Positions 49,230 through 58,516 are shown, counted from the stretch's first letter. The stretch is DNA of 64,000 nucleotides from Rathayibacter sp. VKM Ac-2879 (GCF_015351245.1 NZ_JADKSO010000004.1:1-64000); one strand, 5' to 3'. Notes: generated by a model from the letters alone, not told the origin. Made by a program: numbers and translations.

Positions 49230-50557
49230 CCCTCCTGATCGTCAGCCCGGACTACGCGTCGCACCTTCTGCCCCTCGCCACGCTGGGAACGGCCTGGCGC
49301 GAGGCAGGGGAGCGGGTCGTGGTCGCGACGGGTGACGCGACCCGGTCGATCGTCGACGCCTTCGCGTTCGAGCACGTCCCGCTCCGCCTCGGCCGCGGCT
49401 CGAACCCGGGCACGATCAGGGCGGAGGAGCAGGCGCCCGACGAGGGCGCCTCGCTTCGCGGCTTCTTCGAGGCGACGCGTCGAGGGATGGTGCCCACCCT
49501 CGCGTATCAGGCGCGCGAACGCCTCACCGACCTGCTGTGGGACCCGGCCGGAGTCGCCGCACACCTCCGCGCGATCCTCGACGAGGTACAGCCGGAGGCG
49601 ATCCTGGTCGACCACCTCGCGTTCACGGCGCGGGTCGCCCTGCGGGCGCTCGGCGTGCCCTACGGCGATGTCGTCCTCGGGCACCCGAGCGCTCTGACGG
49701 TGGCGGGCGAGGTCTACGGGGTGCCGCCCGAGTGGCCCGCGGCGCTCGATCCGGCACCCGGCGACCTCGCCGCCCTGCGCGAGCTGTGTGACGAGGTGCG
49801 CGACGCGTTCACCGCCGAGTGGAACGCCGCGCTCACGACCCTGGACCCCTCCGCCCCGCGCAGCACCGACGCGTTCGCCGAGAGCGGGGACGTGCTCCTG
49901 CTCAACTATCCCGAAGAGCTGCACGACCCTTCGCGCTCGGCACTCCTGCCTCCGCACGCCTTCCTCGGCTCCGCTGTGCGTGCCGAGCCGGTGGACGCCG
50001 AGGTGGAGCGCTGGCTCGCCTCCTCCACCGACCCGCTCGTCTACGTCAGCTTCGGCAGCTTTCTCTCGGTGCGCGGCGACGTGCTCGCGCGGGTCGTCGC
50101 GGCGCTCGCCGAGGTCGAGATCGGAGGACGCCCCGTGCGGGTCGCCCTCGCCTCGGGCTCGACCGACCCCTCCACGCTGGGAGCGATACCCGGCGGATGG
50201 TTGGTGCGCGGCTTCCTCCCTCAAGTGACGCTGCTCGGCCGTGCCGCGCTCGCGATCACCCACGGCGGCAACAACAGCGTGACGGAGGCGATGACCGCGG
50301 GGGTCCCGCTCGTCGCCCTTCCGTTCTCGACCGACCAGTTTGCCGGCGCGGCGGCGCTCGAGCGGGCCGGATTCGCCGCCGTGCTCGATCCCAACTCCGC
50401 GACCTCCGCGGAGCTCGCCGACGCCGCGCGCCGGATGCTCGCGCTCGAGGGCGAGGAGCGGGCAGCCCTGACCGCGCTGAGCGCCGCCCTCGCCGGTGAG
50501 ACCGGACCTCGGCGCGCCTACACCGCGCTGACCGGGGCGGCTTCGGTACCCCGCTGA
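49226..50557 (+). CDS. GT1 (UGT/MGT-like) glycosyltransferase
   Basis: 443 aa from a GTG overlapping the preceding stop as GTGA. N-terminal acceptor domain: LLIVSPDYASHLLPLATLGT, HVPLRLGRGSNPGT. C-terminal donor domain: VYVSFGSFLSVRGDVL and the PSPG-like THGGNNSVTEAMTAGVP, LVALPFSTDQFAGA. Relatives glycosylate hydrophobic natural products, sterols or lipids. In this operon it follows the HEAT-GT4 protein, so two sugars may be added in succession to one acceptor (inference). Confidence 0.9.
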   Translation: MTLLIVSPDYASHLLPLATLGTAWREAGERVVVATGDATRSIVDAFAFEHVPLRLGRGSNPGTIRAEEQAPDEGASLRGFFEATRRGMVPTLAYQARERLTDLLWDPAGVAAHLRAILDEVQPEAILVDHLAFTARVALRALGVPYGDVVLGHPSALTVAGEVYGVPPEWPAALDPAPGDLAALRELCDEVRDAFTAEWNAALTTLDPSAPRSTDAFAESGDVLLLNYPEELHDPSRSALLPPHAFLGSAVRAEPVDAEVERWLASSTDPLVYVSFGSFLSVRGDVLARVVAALAEVEIGGRPVRVALASGSTDPSTLGAIPGGWLVRGFLPQVTLLGRAALAITHGGNNSVTEAMTAGVPLVALPFSTDQFAGAAALERAGFAAVLDPNSATSAELADAARRMLALEGEERAALTALSAALAGETGPRRAYTALTGAASVPR

Positions 50558-50581
50558 GACCAGGGGCGGGGCGGCGCGCCC

Positions 50582-50587
50582 TACTGT
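50582..50587 (+). promoter_or_regulatory. -10 hexamer TACTGT, leaderless gene at 50594
   Basis: TACTGT-GAGCGC-ATG with a 6-nt gap; the gene thus has its own promoter despite lying 36 nt after the glycosyltransferase operon. Confidence 0.5.
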
Positions 50588-50593
50588 GAGCGC

Positions 50594-51400
50594 ATGGACA
50601 GTCGGGCAGGGGCACCGCTTCGGGCGGAACGCGATGTGGAGCGCGGGCGCTGGGTGCTCGAGGCGCTGGGGCGGTTCGGCACGTTCGACGGGATCGTGCC
50701 GCCCGTGTTCGATGCGGCGGTCCGGGTGCTCCACCCCGTGAGCGAGGATCCGGTGGTCCGCTGGCGAGACGTCGCCGAGCGGGCGGGGACAGTGCTGCAC
50801 CCGCTCGCGCAGTGGGACTCGGTGGTCGGACCCTCCCCCATCGATGTCGGCGCACCGAGGACGGGTGTGCTCCCTCTCGTCGAACTCGCCGCTCTCGCCG
50901 GCCCGCTGTCCGCGGCGACCGCGACTCCGGAGGCATGCCTCGCCGCCTTCTGGGAGGGGTATGGGACGCTCGTCGGCGAGCAGACCGTCGTCTTCTCGCG
51001 GCGCGGGGGCCGTGACCCTGAGTGGCTCTCGGACTCTCGACCGACAGGGTGGGAGCATCCCGAGATCGCCGCCGCGGGCTGGTTGGAGCTGCCGGGGCGC
51101 GAATGCCTGCTGTTCTCGCTCGACGTGCGCACACTCGCCGACCCCGGCTGGGCGCGGGAGGCCGGCTTCGCCACCGCGTCCGGGACCACGGTGCAGACCC
51201 CGCTCGCGCTCTGGCCTGACGACCGCGCGTGGTACCTGGCCACCGAGGTCGACTTCGACTCGACCGTGATCGGGGGCTCGAGAGCCCTCGTGGATGCGGT
51301 GCTCGAGCTGTCGGAGCAGGGCGCCCTCGAGGCGCTGCCGTTGCCCGAGGTCGTCGACCTCTCGAGCCTGGGCGACCGCGTGAATCCGCGACCGCATTGA
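50594..51400 (+). CDS. Hypothetical protein, 268 aa
   Basis: Soluble, Trp- and Pro-rich, without signal peptide or membrane helix. Notable stretches: LEALGRFGTFDGIVPPVFDA, HPLAQWDSVVGPSPID, LAAFWEGYGTLVGEQTVVFS, LWPDDRAWYLATEVDFDSTV. The last two regions resemble proteins of actinobacteria that are conserved but unnamed. It has its own leaderless promoter, so membership in the glycosyltransferase operon is not implied. No function proposed. Confidence 0.75.
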   Translation: MDSRAGAPLRAERDVERGRWVLEALGRFGTFDGIVPPVFDAAVRVLHPVSEDPVVRWRDVAERAGTVLHPLAQWDSVVGPSPIDVGAPRTGVLPLVELAALAGPLSAATATPEACLAAFWEGYGTLVGEQTVVFSRRGGRDPEWLSDSRPTGWEHPEIAAAGWLELPGRECLLFSLDVRTLADPGWAREAGFATASGTTVQTPLALWPDDRAWYLATEVDFDSTVIGGSRALVDAVLELSEQGALEALPLPEVVDLSSLGDRVNPRPH

Positions 51401-51451
51401 CGAGGAGGGACGGGGTAGAGACGACATGCCTCGAGGGTGCTCGCTCGTGAC

Positions 51452-51470
51452 GGCTCACGGACCGTGAGCC
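51452..51470. terminator. Palindrome between convergent genes
   Basis: GGCTCACGG-A-CCGTGAGCC, perfect 9-bp arms with a single-base centre. It may be a terminator with cruciform-like stem or a regulatory site. Confidence 0.4.
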
Positions 51471-51538
51471 CCGGATCTGTGGAGGATCGCGAGAACGAGC
51501 GGCTGTGGAGGGGCGTCCAGGCCCTCACGCGGGCTCCT

Positions 51539-52021
51539 TCACCGCCGCCGGAGACTCCGGGGCGCCACGATCCAGACCACCGCGAGCAGCAGCAGGACGC
51601 CTCCGCCCGCGAGCAGCCCGGCGCGCGCCTCGAGCACGAAGTCGAACACGAAGCCCACCACCCCGACGAACAGCAGCGAGCCGGCCGCGAGGCAGACGAC
51701 CACCACCCGATTGCCGAAGCGCACGAGCTCGGCCTTCCTCCGCTGCTGGAACAGCAGACGATGCACCACCACCGGCGCGAGCGCCAGCACCGTGACGCAC
51801 GCGGCGAGCAGCACGAGCACCAGATAGAGGGTGAGCCCGGCCGGATGGAGCTCCGTGAAGCGCTGCTGGAAGCAGAGGGTGAGCAGAAATCCTCCGAGCA
51901 GTTGCGTCCCGGTCTGCACCACACGCAGCTCTTGCAGGATCTCGTTCCAGTTGCGGTCGGACCGCTCCTCTGCGGTCTCGTCGCGCCCGAGGTCCGGCGC
52001 GTCTGCTGGTCGTTCGCTCAT
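51539..52021 (-). CDS. DUF6328 family membrane protein
   Basis: 160 aa with four membrane helices (GGFLLTLCFQQRF, LVLVLLAACVTVLALAPVVV, VVVVCLAAGSLLFVGVVGFV, GGVLLLLAVVWIV). RNWNEILQELRVVQTGTQLL before helix 1 and RLLFQQRRKAELVRF in the loop are the family signatures. TACCCT is 7 nt before the ATG, near-leaderless. It follows the ROK kinase gene by 23 nt on the same strand. Function unknown. Confidence 0.85.
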   Translation of the reverse strand: MSERPADAPDLGRDETAEERSDRNWNEILQELRVVQTGTQLLGGFLLTLCFQQRFTELHPAGLTLYLVLVLLAACVTVLALAPVVVHRLLFQQRRKAELVRFGNRVVVVCLAAGSLLFVGVVGFVFDFVLEARAGLLAGGGVLLLLAVVWIVAPRSLRRR

Positions 52022-52044
52022 GCCTGCCAGGGTAGAGGAGCTGA

Positions 52045-52980
52045 TCAGAGCGCTGATTGCGCCAGTGACAGCGCGCCCAGGACTCCCGAGTCGTCCCCCA
52101 GGCCCGGCGCCACGACGCGGAGGCGCCCTCCGCCGGTTCCCGTCGCGCCAGGACCGCCCATCAGGCGCCCCACCTCGGCCTCCACTGCGGGCAGGAGGCC
52201 CGGCGTCTTCGAGACGCCACCGCCGAGGATCGCCAACCGGACCCCCACGACGTAGGCGAGCGTCGACACCAGCTGAGCGAGATAGAACGAGCTGAAGCGG
52301 AGGTTCGCCTCCGCCTCCGCCGCGAGCAGCCGCGAGCCGTCGACCCCCCAGCGCGCCACGATCGCGGGCCCCGCGACGAGCCCCTCCAGACAGTCGCCGT
52401 GAAAGGGGCACGAGCCCGCGAAGCGGTCGTCCGTATGGCGCCTCGGCAGCAGGTGGGCGATCTCGGGCCAGCCGCTTCCCGCCAGGAGCCGGCCGCCCGA
52501 GACCAGGCCGCCGCCGACTCCGGTGCCGACCGTGAGATAGGCGAAGTCGCTCTCGCCGCTCGCGGCGCCCCAGCGCGCCTCCCCGACAGCCGCGCCGTTC
52601 ACGTCGGTCGCGAGGGCCGTCGCCGCGCCCGGGGCCGCCGCGGAGATCGGTCCGAGGACGTCGACGCCCGACCAGCCGGGCTTGGGCGTCGAGGTGAGAC
52701 GGCCATAGTCGGGGGAGTCGGGGTCGATGTCGAGCGGTCCGAAGGAGGCGACTCCGATCGCCACGACCTCGCCCGCGACCGGGTGGCCGCTCACGAAGTC
52801 GGCGATGGCCGCGAGCGTCTGCTCGGGCGCGCGGGTCGGCAGAGTCGTCCTCGCGAGGATCTGCTCGGGCTCGGTCAGGGCGGCGACCGCGACGGCGACC
52901 TTCGTCCCGCCCGTCTCGATCCCGACGAGGAGGGGGCGCGCGCTCAGGGCGCTCGGGGAGGGGTCGGCGGAGATGCTCAC
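52045..52980 (-). CDS. ROK family sugar kinase (fructokinase-like)
   Basis: 311 aa from GTG with GGAGGATCGAGGG upstream. ATP-binding GIETGGTKVAVAVA, then VGTGVGGGLVSGGRLLAG and a ROK zinc site HLLPRRHTDD...SCPFHGDCLEGL with His and three Cys-type ligands. The sequence GxxxSxGPLD (ASFGPLDID) and PKPGW suit fructokinases/ mannokinases. It phosphorylates a free hexose. Its N-terminal 20 residues are a Ser/Pro-rich extension. Divergent from ddaH. Confidence 0.9.
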   Translation of the reverse strand: MSISADPSPSALSARPLLVGIETGGTKVAVAVAALTEPEQILARTTLPTRAPEQTLAAIADFVSGHPVAGEVVAIGVASFGPLDIDPDSPDYGRLTSTPKPGWSGVDVLGPISAAAPGAATALATDVNGAAVGEARWGAASGESDFAYLTVGTGVGGGLVSGGRLLAGSGWPEIAHLLPRRHTDDRFAGSCPFHGDCLEGLVAGPAIVARWGVDGSRLLAAEAEANLRFSSFYLAQLVSTLAYVVGVRLAILGGGVSKTPGLLPAVEAEVGRLMGGPGATGTGGGRLRVVAPGLGDDSGVLGALSLAQSAL

Positions 52981-53117
52981 CCCTCGATCCTCCGGGTCGG
53001 GGCAGGCGGAGTCGAGCGCGCCGCTCACTGGCTACGGGAGGACGCCCGGGCCCCCTCGGTCCCGATCCGGCGTCGCCGACGGTGCGGGCGCGTGAATCTC
53101 GCCGTCTCGGTTCTCAA

Positions 53118-53136
53118 GACGCGCAAAAAGTGCGTC
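53118..53136. promoter_or_regulatory. Palindrome upstream of ddaH, Lrp-like site candidate
   Basis: GACGCGCAAAAAGTGCGTC: arms GACGC/GCGTC and GC/GC around an A5 tract, one mismatch. It lies in the 289-nt gap divergent from the ROK gene. Lrp/AsnC proteins commonly control arginine and ornithine catabolism; no regulator gene is in the window. Confidence 0.35.
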
Positions 53137-53269
53137 CTGTGGCCGGCATCGCACAATGTCGGCGTGCAACACTGGAGGGGAGCGTGCTCCAACCCGTCGC
53201 GATCCTCCGCCGGGCACAGAGCCACTGGACCCGGTCCGCTCATCCGCATCCTTTCGCAGGAGGACTCGA

Positions 53270-54106
53270 ATGACCGACACCGCCGTGCTCTCCGCAGCAC
53301 CGATCCGCACCCCCGCCGCCAAGACGATCCTGATGTGCCGCCCCGAGCACTTCACCGTCGTCTACCGGATCAACCCCTGGATGGATCCACGGGTCCCCAC
53401 CGACACCTCCCTCGCCGTGCGCCAGTGGCAGACGCTGTACGACACCTACGTCGGACTCGGCTTCGACGTCCAGCTGATCGAGCCCGAGGCCGGCCTGCCC
53501 GACATGGTGTACGCGGCGAACGGCGGCTTCGTCATCGACGGCATCGCCTACGGCGCCTCCTTCACCTACCCCGAGCGGCAGCCCGAAGGGCCGGCCTATA
53601 TGGAGTGGTTCCGCTCGGCCGGCTTCGACGTGCGCGAACCGGAGGAGGTGAACGAGGGCGAGGGCGACTTCCTCCTCGTCGGCGAGCGCATCCTCGCGGG
53701 CACCGGCTTCCGCTCCGCCTCCGACTCGCACGCCGAGGTCGCTCGCCTCTTCGGCCGCGAGGTCGTGACCCTCGAGCTCGTGAATCCGTCCTTCTACCAC
53801 CTCGACACGGCGATCGCGGTGCTCGACGACACGAACATCGCCTACCTCCCGAGCGCGTTCAGCGACGAGGGCAACCGCGTGCTGCGTGAGCTCTACCCCG
53901 ACGCGATCCTGGTATCGGAGGAGGACGCCGCAGTGCTCGGGCTCAACTCGTTCTCGGACGGACTCCACGTCGTCATCGCGTCGCGTGCGACCGGATTCGA
54001 GCGCCAGCTGCGCGAGCGCGGCTACGAGCCGATCGGCGTCGACCTGTCGGAGCTGCTGCTCGGCGGAGGCGGCGTGAAGTGCTGCACCCTGGAGTTGCGG
54101 CGCTGA
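53270..54106 (+). CDS. ddaH: Dimethylarginine dimethylaminohydrolase-like amidinohydrolase
   Basis: 278 aa, ATG with GGAGGA upstream. Pentein-fold features: YAANGGFVIDG, EGEGDFLLVG (acidic catalytic residues near 131-133), FYHLDT with His177, and the C-terminal nucleophile Cys271 in GGGVKCCTLEL (Cys272 follows directly). DDAH hydrolyses methylated arginine to citrulline and dimethylamine; some relatives act on arginine or agmatine. Pairing with rocD points to arginine/ornithine catabolism. Confidence 0.9.
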   Translation: MTDTAVLSAAPIRTPAAKTILMCRPEHFTVVYRINPWMDPRVPTDTSLAVRQWQTLYDTYVGLGFDVQLIEPEAGLPDMVYAANGGFVIDGIAYGASFTYPERQPEGPAYMEWFRSAGFDVREPEEVNEGEGDFLLVGERILAGTGFRSASDSHAEVARLFGREVVTLELVNPSFYHLDTAIAVLDDTNIAYLPSAFSDEGNRVLRELYPDAILVSEEDAAVLGLNSFSDGLHVVIASRATGFERQLRERGYEPIGVDLSELLLGGGGVKCCTLELRR

Positions 54107-54260
54107 GGCGCAGCCGGCTCCCGCCTCGTCCCCTCGCGCTCGTCGAGAAGCCGACGCGCCTCGCATTCGCCGCCGAGTGCGACGGCGTGTGGGCGCTCGA
54201 GACGCACCCGTACCCGCACCTCAGCCCGCAGCACGGGCCGCACGTCCTCAGGAGGACACC

Positions 54261-55466
54261 ATGACCACCAGCTCCCTGATCGCGGCCGAAGAGGCGCACG
54301 CCGCCCACAACTACCACCCGCTGCCGGTCGTCGCCGCGACCGCCCAGGGCGTCTGGGTCACCGACGTCGACGGCCGGCGCTACCTCGATTGCCTCGCCGC
54401 CTACTCCGCCGTCAACTTCGGGCACTCTCACCCGGTGCTGCTGGAGGCGGCGCGCGCACAGCTCGACCGCGTCACCCTCACGAGCCGCGCATTCCACAAC
54501 GACCGGCTCGGACCCTTCGTCACGGCCCTCGCCGCGCTCGCCGGCAAGGACATGGTGCTCCCCATGAACACCGGAGCGGAGGCCGTGGAATCGGGCATCA
54601 AGGTCGCCCGCGCCTGGGGCTACCGCGTCAAAGGGGTGACCCCGGGTCGCGCCACCATCATCGTCGCGGCGGGAAACTTCCACGGCCGCACGACGACGAT
54701 CGTCTCGTTCAGCGACGACCCGGAGGCGCGCGAGGGCTTCGCCCCGTTCACGCCAGGCTTCCGCACGGTCCCGTTCGGAGACGCGGCAGCGCTGGAGGCC
54801 GCGATCGACGAGGACACGGTTGCGGTCCTCCTCGAGCCCATCCAGGGGGAGGCGGGCATCGTCGTGCCGCCGGCCGGCTACCTGCCTGCCGTGCGCGAGA
54901 TCACCGCCCGCCACAACGTCCTCTTCATCGCCGACGAGATCCAGTCGGGCCTCGGGCGCACGGGTGCGACCTTCGCCTGCGATCTGGTCGGGGTGGTCCC
55001 CGACGTCTATCTGCTGGGCAAAGCTCTCGGCGGAGGCATCGTGCCGGTCTCGGCGGTCGTCGCGAACGCCGATGTGCTCGGCGTGCTGCAGCCGGGGCAG
55101 CACGGCTCGACGTTCGGAGGCAACCCGCTGGCGGCCGCCGTCGGCCTCGCCGTCGTCGAGATGCTCGCCACGGGCGAGTATCAGGCGATGGCGCGCGCCC
55201 GCGGTGAGCAGCTGCACTCCCGACTCGCGGCACTCGTCGGACGGGGAGTGGTCGCCGTGCGAGGCGTCGGGCTGTGGGCCGGCATCGACATCGACCCGAC
55301 GCTCGCGTCGGGGCGCGCGGTGTGCGAGGCGCTGCTGGAACGCGGCGTCCTCGCGAAGGACACCCATGGCTCGACCATCCGGCTGGCCCCGCCGCTCGTG
55401 GTGACGGCTGACGAGATCGATGTCGTCGTCGACGAGCTGGAGGCCGTGCTCGCCTCCCTCCGCTGA
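54261..55466 (+). CDS. rocD: Ornithine--oxo-acid transaminase
   Basis: 401 aa class III aminotransferase. NTGAEAVESGIKVAR, GNFHGRT, EPIQGEAGIVVP, FIADEIQSGLGRTG and LLGKALGGGIVPVSAV carry the PLP site with Lys in GKALGGG. HGSTFGGNPLAAAV follows. It converts ornithine and 2-oxoglutarate to glutamate semialdehyde and glutamate. ATG with AGGAGGACACC upstream. 154 nt after ddaH on the same strand, likely one transcript; arginase is not in the window. Confidence 0.94.
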   Translation: MTTSSLIAAEEAHAAHNYHPLPVVAATAQGVWVTDVDGRRYLDCLAAYSAVNFGHSHPVLLEAARAQLDRVTLTSRAFHNDRLGPFVTALAALAGKDMVLPMNTGAEAVESGIKVARAWGYRVKGVTPGRATIIVAAGNFHGRTTTIVSFSDDPEAREGFAPFTPGFRTVPFGDAAALEAAIDEDTVAVLLEPIQGEAGIVVPPAGYLPAVREITARHNVLFIADEIQSGLGRTGATFACDLVGVVPDVYLLGKALGGGIVPVSAVVANADVLGVLQPGQHGSTFGGNPLAAAVGLAVVEMLATGEYQAMARARGEQLHSRLAALVGRGVVAVRGVGLWAGIDIDPTLASGRAVCEALLERGVLAKDTHGSTIRLAPPLVVTADEIDVVVDELEAVLASLR

Positions 55467-55512
55467 CGCCCACGCCGTGTCTCCACCGCCGTCGCCGCGC
55501 AGCCCCGTGCGC

Positions 55513-55573
55513 CGCGAGATGCCACTTGTGATCGCCTCCGCCGGCGTGTCGTGCGCATATGTGGCATCTCGCG
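55513..55573. repeat. 61-bp palindromic repeat, copy 1
   Basis: Ends CGCGAGATGCCAC and GTGGCATCTCGCG (13 bp perfect arms). Reverse-complemented it aligns with the element at 58444 without gaps, with 7 mismatches in 61. It lies between the convergent rocD and Mak_N_cap-like genes and may act as terminator. Confidence 0.85.
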
Positions 55574-55589
55574 GGAGGGGGGAGCTCCG

Positions 55590-56204
55590 TCAGGAGAGCG
55601 CGGCGAGGAGCGTCGGCGAGCCTCCGGGCCAGCAGCCGATCAGCGTCTGCGCACCGGCGAGCGGCATGTCGTCGAGGACGCGCGTAAGGGTGAGAGTCAG
55701 GCCGTCACACTCGACCACGGTGACGCGTTCATCACTCCACGACCGCACGAAGGACGGGGGCGGGACGGGCTCAAAGGCCCCTCCACTGCCCTGCACGGTC
55801 GCGGTCGGGTCGCGGCGCACCCGCTCGCCCTCCGCCTCCGTGTAGAGCTCGGCCTGCTGGGCGCCGGTGCGGATCGCTGTGGCGAAGGCGGCAACGCCGA
55901 CCGGATCGCCGGCTGCGTCGTACACCCATCGCTCGCCGAGCACCGAGTGGTGCATCGTGCCGATCAACCACTGCTCGGCCCCATCGAGCGGCGCGCCACG
56001 GTACGTCAGCGGCAGTTGACGGGGCGCTTGCCCTTCGGCCTGAACGAGGAGGGTCTCGATGCCGACCTCGCCCGCCGGATCGTCGAAGCGGTATGCGCCG
56101 AGCTGCGTGAAGCCTCCGCGGTCGCACCAGGGCTGGTCAGGCGCCCAGGCCTCGACGAGCTCGAGCTTGGTGGGGACGATGGTCGCGCGGTGCAGCAGTG
56201 CCAT
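55590..56204 (-). CDS. Maltokinase N-terminal cap-like protein
   Basis: 204 aa, ATG (MALLHRATIVPTKLELVEAW). GAYRFDDPAGEVGIETLLV, LTYRGAPLDGAEQWLIGTM and HSVLGERWVYDAAGDPVGVA are hallmarks of the stand-alone cap-like family of actinobacteria, related to the N-terminal domain of maltokinase without its kinase part. It probably binds a ligand or partner; no enzyme activity is predicted. A 87-bp repeat lies in its upstream gap. Confidence 0.85.
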   Translation of the reverse strand: MALLHRATIVPTKLELVEAWAPDQPWCDRGGFTQLGAYRFDDPAGEVGIETLLVQAEGQAPRQLPLTYRGAPLDGAEQWLIGTMHHSVLGERWVYDAAGDPVGVAAFATAIRTGAQQAELYTEAEGERVRRDPTATVQGSGGAFEPVPPPSFVRSWSDERVTVVECDGLTLTLTRVLDDMPLAGAQTLIGCWPGGSPTLLAALS

Positions 56205-56226
56205 GGCCCGATGGTAAGGGGGTGCC

Positions 56227-56313
56227 GTTCACAACTCAGGATGAATGCCCGATCGAGGACTCCACCCTCGCGCAGATATGCGGTGGCGCTCGCTTTCATC
56301 CTGGATTGCGAAC
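56227..56313. repeat. 87-bp inverted-repeat element, copy 2
   Basis: Ends GTTCACAACTCAGGATGAAT and TTTCATCCTGGATTGCGAAC pair imperfectly. Same length and nearly the same ends as the element at 23387; the interior differs apart from GCAGATATGCGGTGG versus GCAGATCTGCGGCGG. It sits in the divergent gap between the cap-like gene and the permease gene. Confidence 0.75.
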
Positions 56314-56434
56314 CGAAGGGGCCGCGACTGACAGCCGACCGGCCCCGCGCCACCGCGAGGATCACCCGTGAGGAAACCGTGAGGATCTGCACATTCAGCT
56401 CGCCGACTTCTCGTCCGGCGAGTAGAAACGTCCA

Positions 56435-58420
56435 GTGACCTCTTCCGTTGCGCGCGCCGACTCCGGCGCGCTCGAGCCCTCGCCCCTCGACTCCGCCCGT
56501 CCGGGAGGCGTCAAGGCGTGGCTTCTTGAGGGGCTCCGCGACAACTCGGGCGCCCATCCGGGCCCCCACGCGTCCTCGGCCAAGACGCACTCGTGGTGGC
56601 GCGTGATGTGTCTGACCGGTGTCGACTACTTCTCCACCCTGGGCTATCAGCCCGCGATCGCGGCGCTCGCGGCCGGCCTCGTCTCGCCGCTCGCCACGAT
56701 CGTGCTCGTGGTGCTGACGCTGCTCGGCGCGCTGCCCGTCTATCGCCGGGTCGCCCGCGAGAGCTTCCGCGGCGAGGGATCGATCGCGATGCTCGAGCGA
56801 CTGCTGCCGTGGTGGGGAGGCAAGCTGTTCGTCCTGGTGCTGCTGGGCTTCGCCGCGACCGACTTCATGATCACGATCACCCTCTCGGCCGCCGACGCCA
56901 CGGCGCACGCGGTCGAGAACCCGTTCGCGCCGGCATGGTTCCACGGGGCGGAGGTTCCGCTCACGCTGGGTCTGATCGCGCTCCTGGGCATCGTGTTCCT
57001 GCGCGGCTTCCGCGAGGCGATCTCGATCGCCGTGGTGCTCGTGGCCGTGTTCCTTCTGCTCAATGCCATCGTGATCGCGGTCGCCATCGGGCATGTGGCG
57101 CAGAATCCGGTGGTGATCGGCGACTGGTGGTCGGCGCTGACGGTCCAGCACGGGAATCCGCTGATCATGGTGGGGATCGCGCTGATCGTGTTCCCCAAGC
57201 TCGCTCTCGGGCTCTCGGGATTCGAGACTGGCGTCGCGGTGATGCCGCAGATCCGCGGGGAGGCGGGTGACACGGACGCGGCGCCGGCCGGGCGCATCCG
57301 CGGGGCGAAGCGGCTGCTGCTCACCGCGGCCGTGACGATGTCGGCGTTCCTCATCACCTCGAGCTTTGTCACGACGCTGCTGATTCCGCAAGCGGAGTTC
57401 CAGCCAGGCGGCCAGGCGAACGGGCGGGCGCTCGCCTATCTCGCGCACGAGTACCTGGGTGAGGGCTTCGGCACGGTCTATGACATCGCGACGATCTGCA
57501 TCCTGTGGTTCGCGGGTGCCTCCGCTTTGGCGGGGCTGCTCAACATCGTCCCCCGGTACCTGCCGCGCTACGGGATGGCGCCGCAGTGGGCGGCCGCCGT
57601 GCGCCCGCTGGTGCTGGTGTTCACGGCCATCGCGTTCGTCATCACGGTCCTGTTCCGCGCCGATGTGGATGCACAGGGTGGCGCCTACGCGACCGGAGTG
57701 CTGGTGCTCATCACCTCTGCGTCGGTCGCCGTCTTCCTCTCGGCAAAGCGCAAGAAGCAGCGCAAGCGGGCGATCGGGTTCGCGCTGATCGCGCTCGTCT
57801 TCGTCTACACGACGATCGTGAACGTCGTGGAGCGGCCCGATGGCGTGCGCATCGCGGCGGTCTTCATCCTCGGGATCCTCGTCGTCTCGCTGGTCTCTCG
57901 CGTGCACCGTTCTTTCCAGCTTCGGGCGACCTCGGTGACCTTCGATGACGCGGCCCGCGATTTCGTGACGAGCGATGCCGACGACTACGGCGTGATCCGC
58001 ATTCTCGCCAACGAGCCCGACGACGGCTCGGAGGCGGAGTACCGCGCGAAGATCGCCGAGGAGCAGCGTGACGCCAATCTGCCCATGCGTGGGCCGGTGC
58101 TGTTCCTCGAGGTGCACACCACCGACTCCTCCGACTTCGAGGAGGATCTGCACGTGCAGGGAGTGGTGTGTCACGGCTTCCGAGTGCTCACGGTGACCAG
58201 CGGCAATATCCCGAACACGATCGCCTCCGTGCTCCTCGAGATCCGCGAGCTCACGGGGGTGAAGCCTGACGTCTACTTCGAATGGACCGAGGGCGGACCG
58301 ATGGCGAATATGTTCCGGTTCCTGGTGACGGGCACCGGGGAGGTGGCGCCCGTCACCCGCGAGGTGCTGCGGCGGGCGGAGCCGCGGCCCGAGCGCCGTC
58401 CGGGCGTCCACGTCGGGTGA
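56435..58420 (+). CDS. APC superfamily permease with C-terminal cytoplasmic domain
   Basis: 661 aa. The motif [20 protein letters not shown] near residue 65 is typical of a subgroup of amino-acid/KUP-like APC transporters; about 12 helices to residue 490; then a soluble domain of ~160 residues ([31 protein letters not shown]). It differs in sequence from the permease at 39358. Substrate not assignable. The GTG start has TAGAAA 6 nt upstream and no Shine-Dalgarno sequence, so it is likely leaderless. Confidence 0.85.
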   Translation: MTSSVARADSGALEPSPLDSARPGGVKAWLLEGLRDNSGAHPGPHASSAKTHSWWRVMCLTGVDYFSTLGYQPAIAALAAGLVSPLATIVLVVLTLLGALPVYRRVARESFRGEGSIAMLERLLPWWGGKLFVLVLLGFAATDFMITITLSAADATAHAVENPFAPAWFHGAEVPLTLGLIALLGIVFLRGFREAISIAVVLVAVFLLLNAIVIAVAIGHVAQNPVVIGDWWSALTVQHGNPLIMVGIALIVFPKLALGLSGFETGVAVMPQIRGEAGDTDAAPAGRIRGAKRLLLTAAVTMSAFLITSSFVTTLLIPQAEFQPGGQANGRALAYLAHEYLGEGFGTVYDIATICILWFAGASALAGLLNIVPRYLPRYGMAPQWAAAVRPLVLVFTAIAFVITVLFRADVDAQGGAYATGVLVLITSASVAVFLSAKRKKQRKRAIGFALIALVFVYTTIVNVVERPDGVRIAAVFILGILVVSLVSRVHRSFQLRATSVTFDDAARDFVTSDADDYGVIRILANEPDDGSEAEYRAKIAEEQRDANLPMRGPVLFLEVHTTDSSDFEEDLHVQGVVCHGFRVLTVTSGNIPNTIASVLLEIRELTGVKPDVYFEWTEGGPMANMFRFLVTGTGEVAPVTREVLRRAEPRPERRPGVHVG

Positions 58421-58443
58421 CTCGTCCGCGATCCCGCCCCCGC

Positions 58444-58504
58444 CGCGAGATGCCACTTGTGAGCACGACACGCCGGTGGACGTGCTCACAAGTGGCATCT
58501 CGCG
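58444..58504. repeat. 61-bp palindromic repeat, copy 2
   Basis: Perfect 24-bp arms (CGCGAGATGCCACTTG... and its complement) around a 13-nt centre ACACGCCGGTGGA. Located 24 nt after the permease stop and 12 nt before the end of the convergent MFS gene, as copy 1 is also between convergent genes. Confidence 0.88.
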
Positions 58505-58516
58505 ACGGGATCGGGA

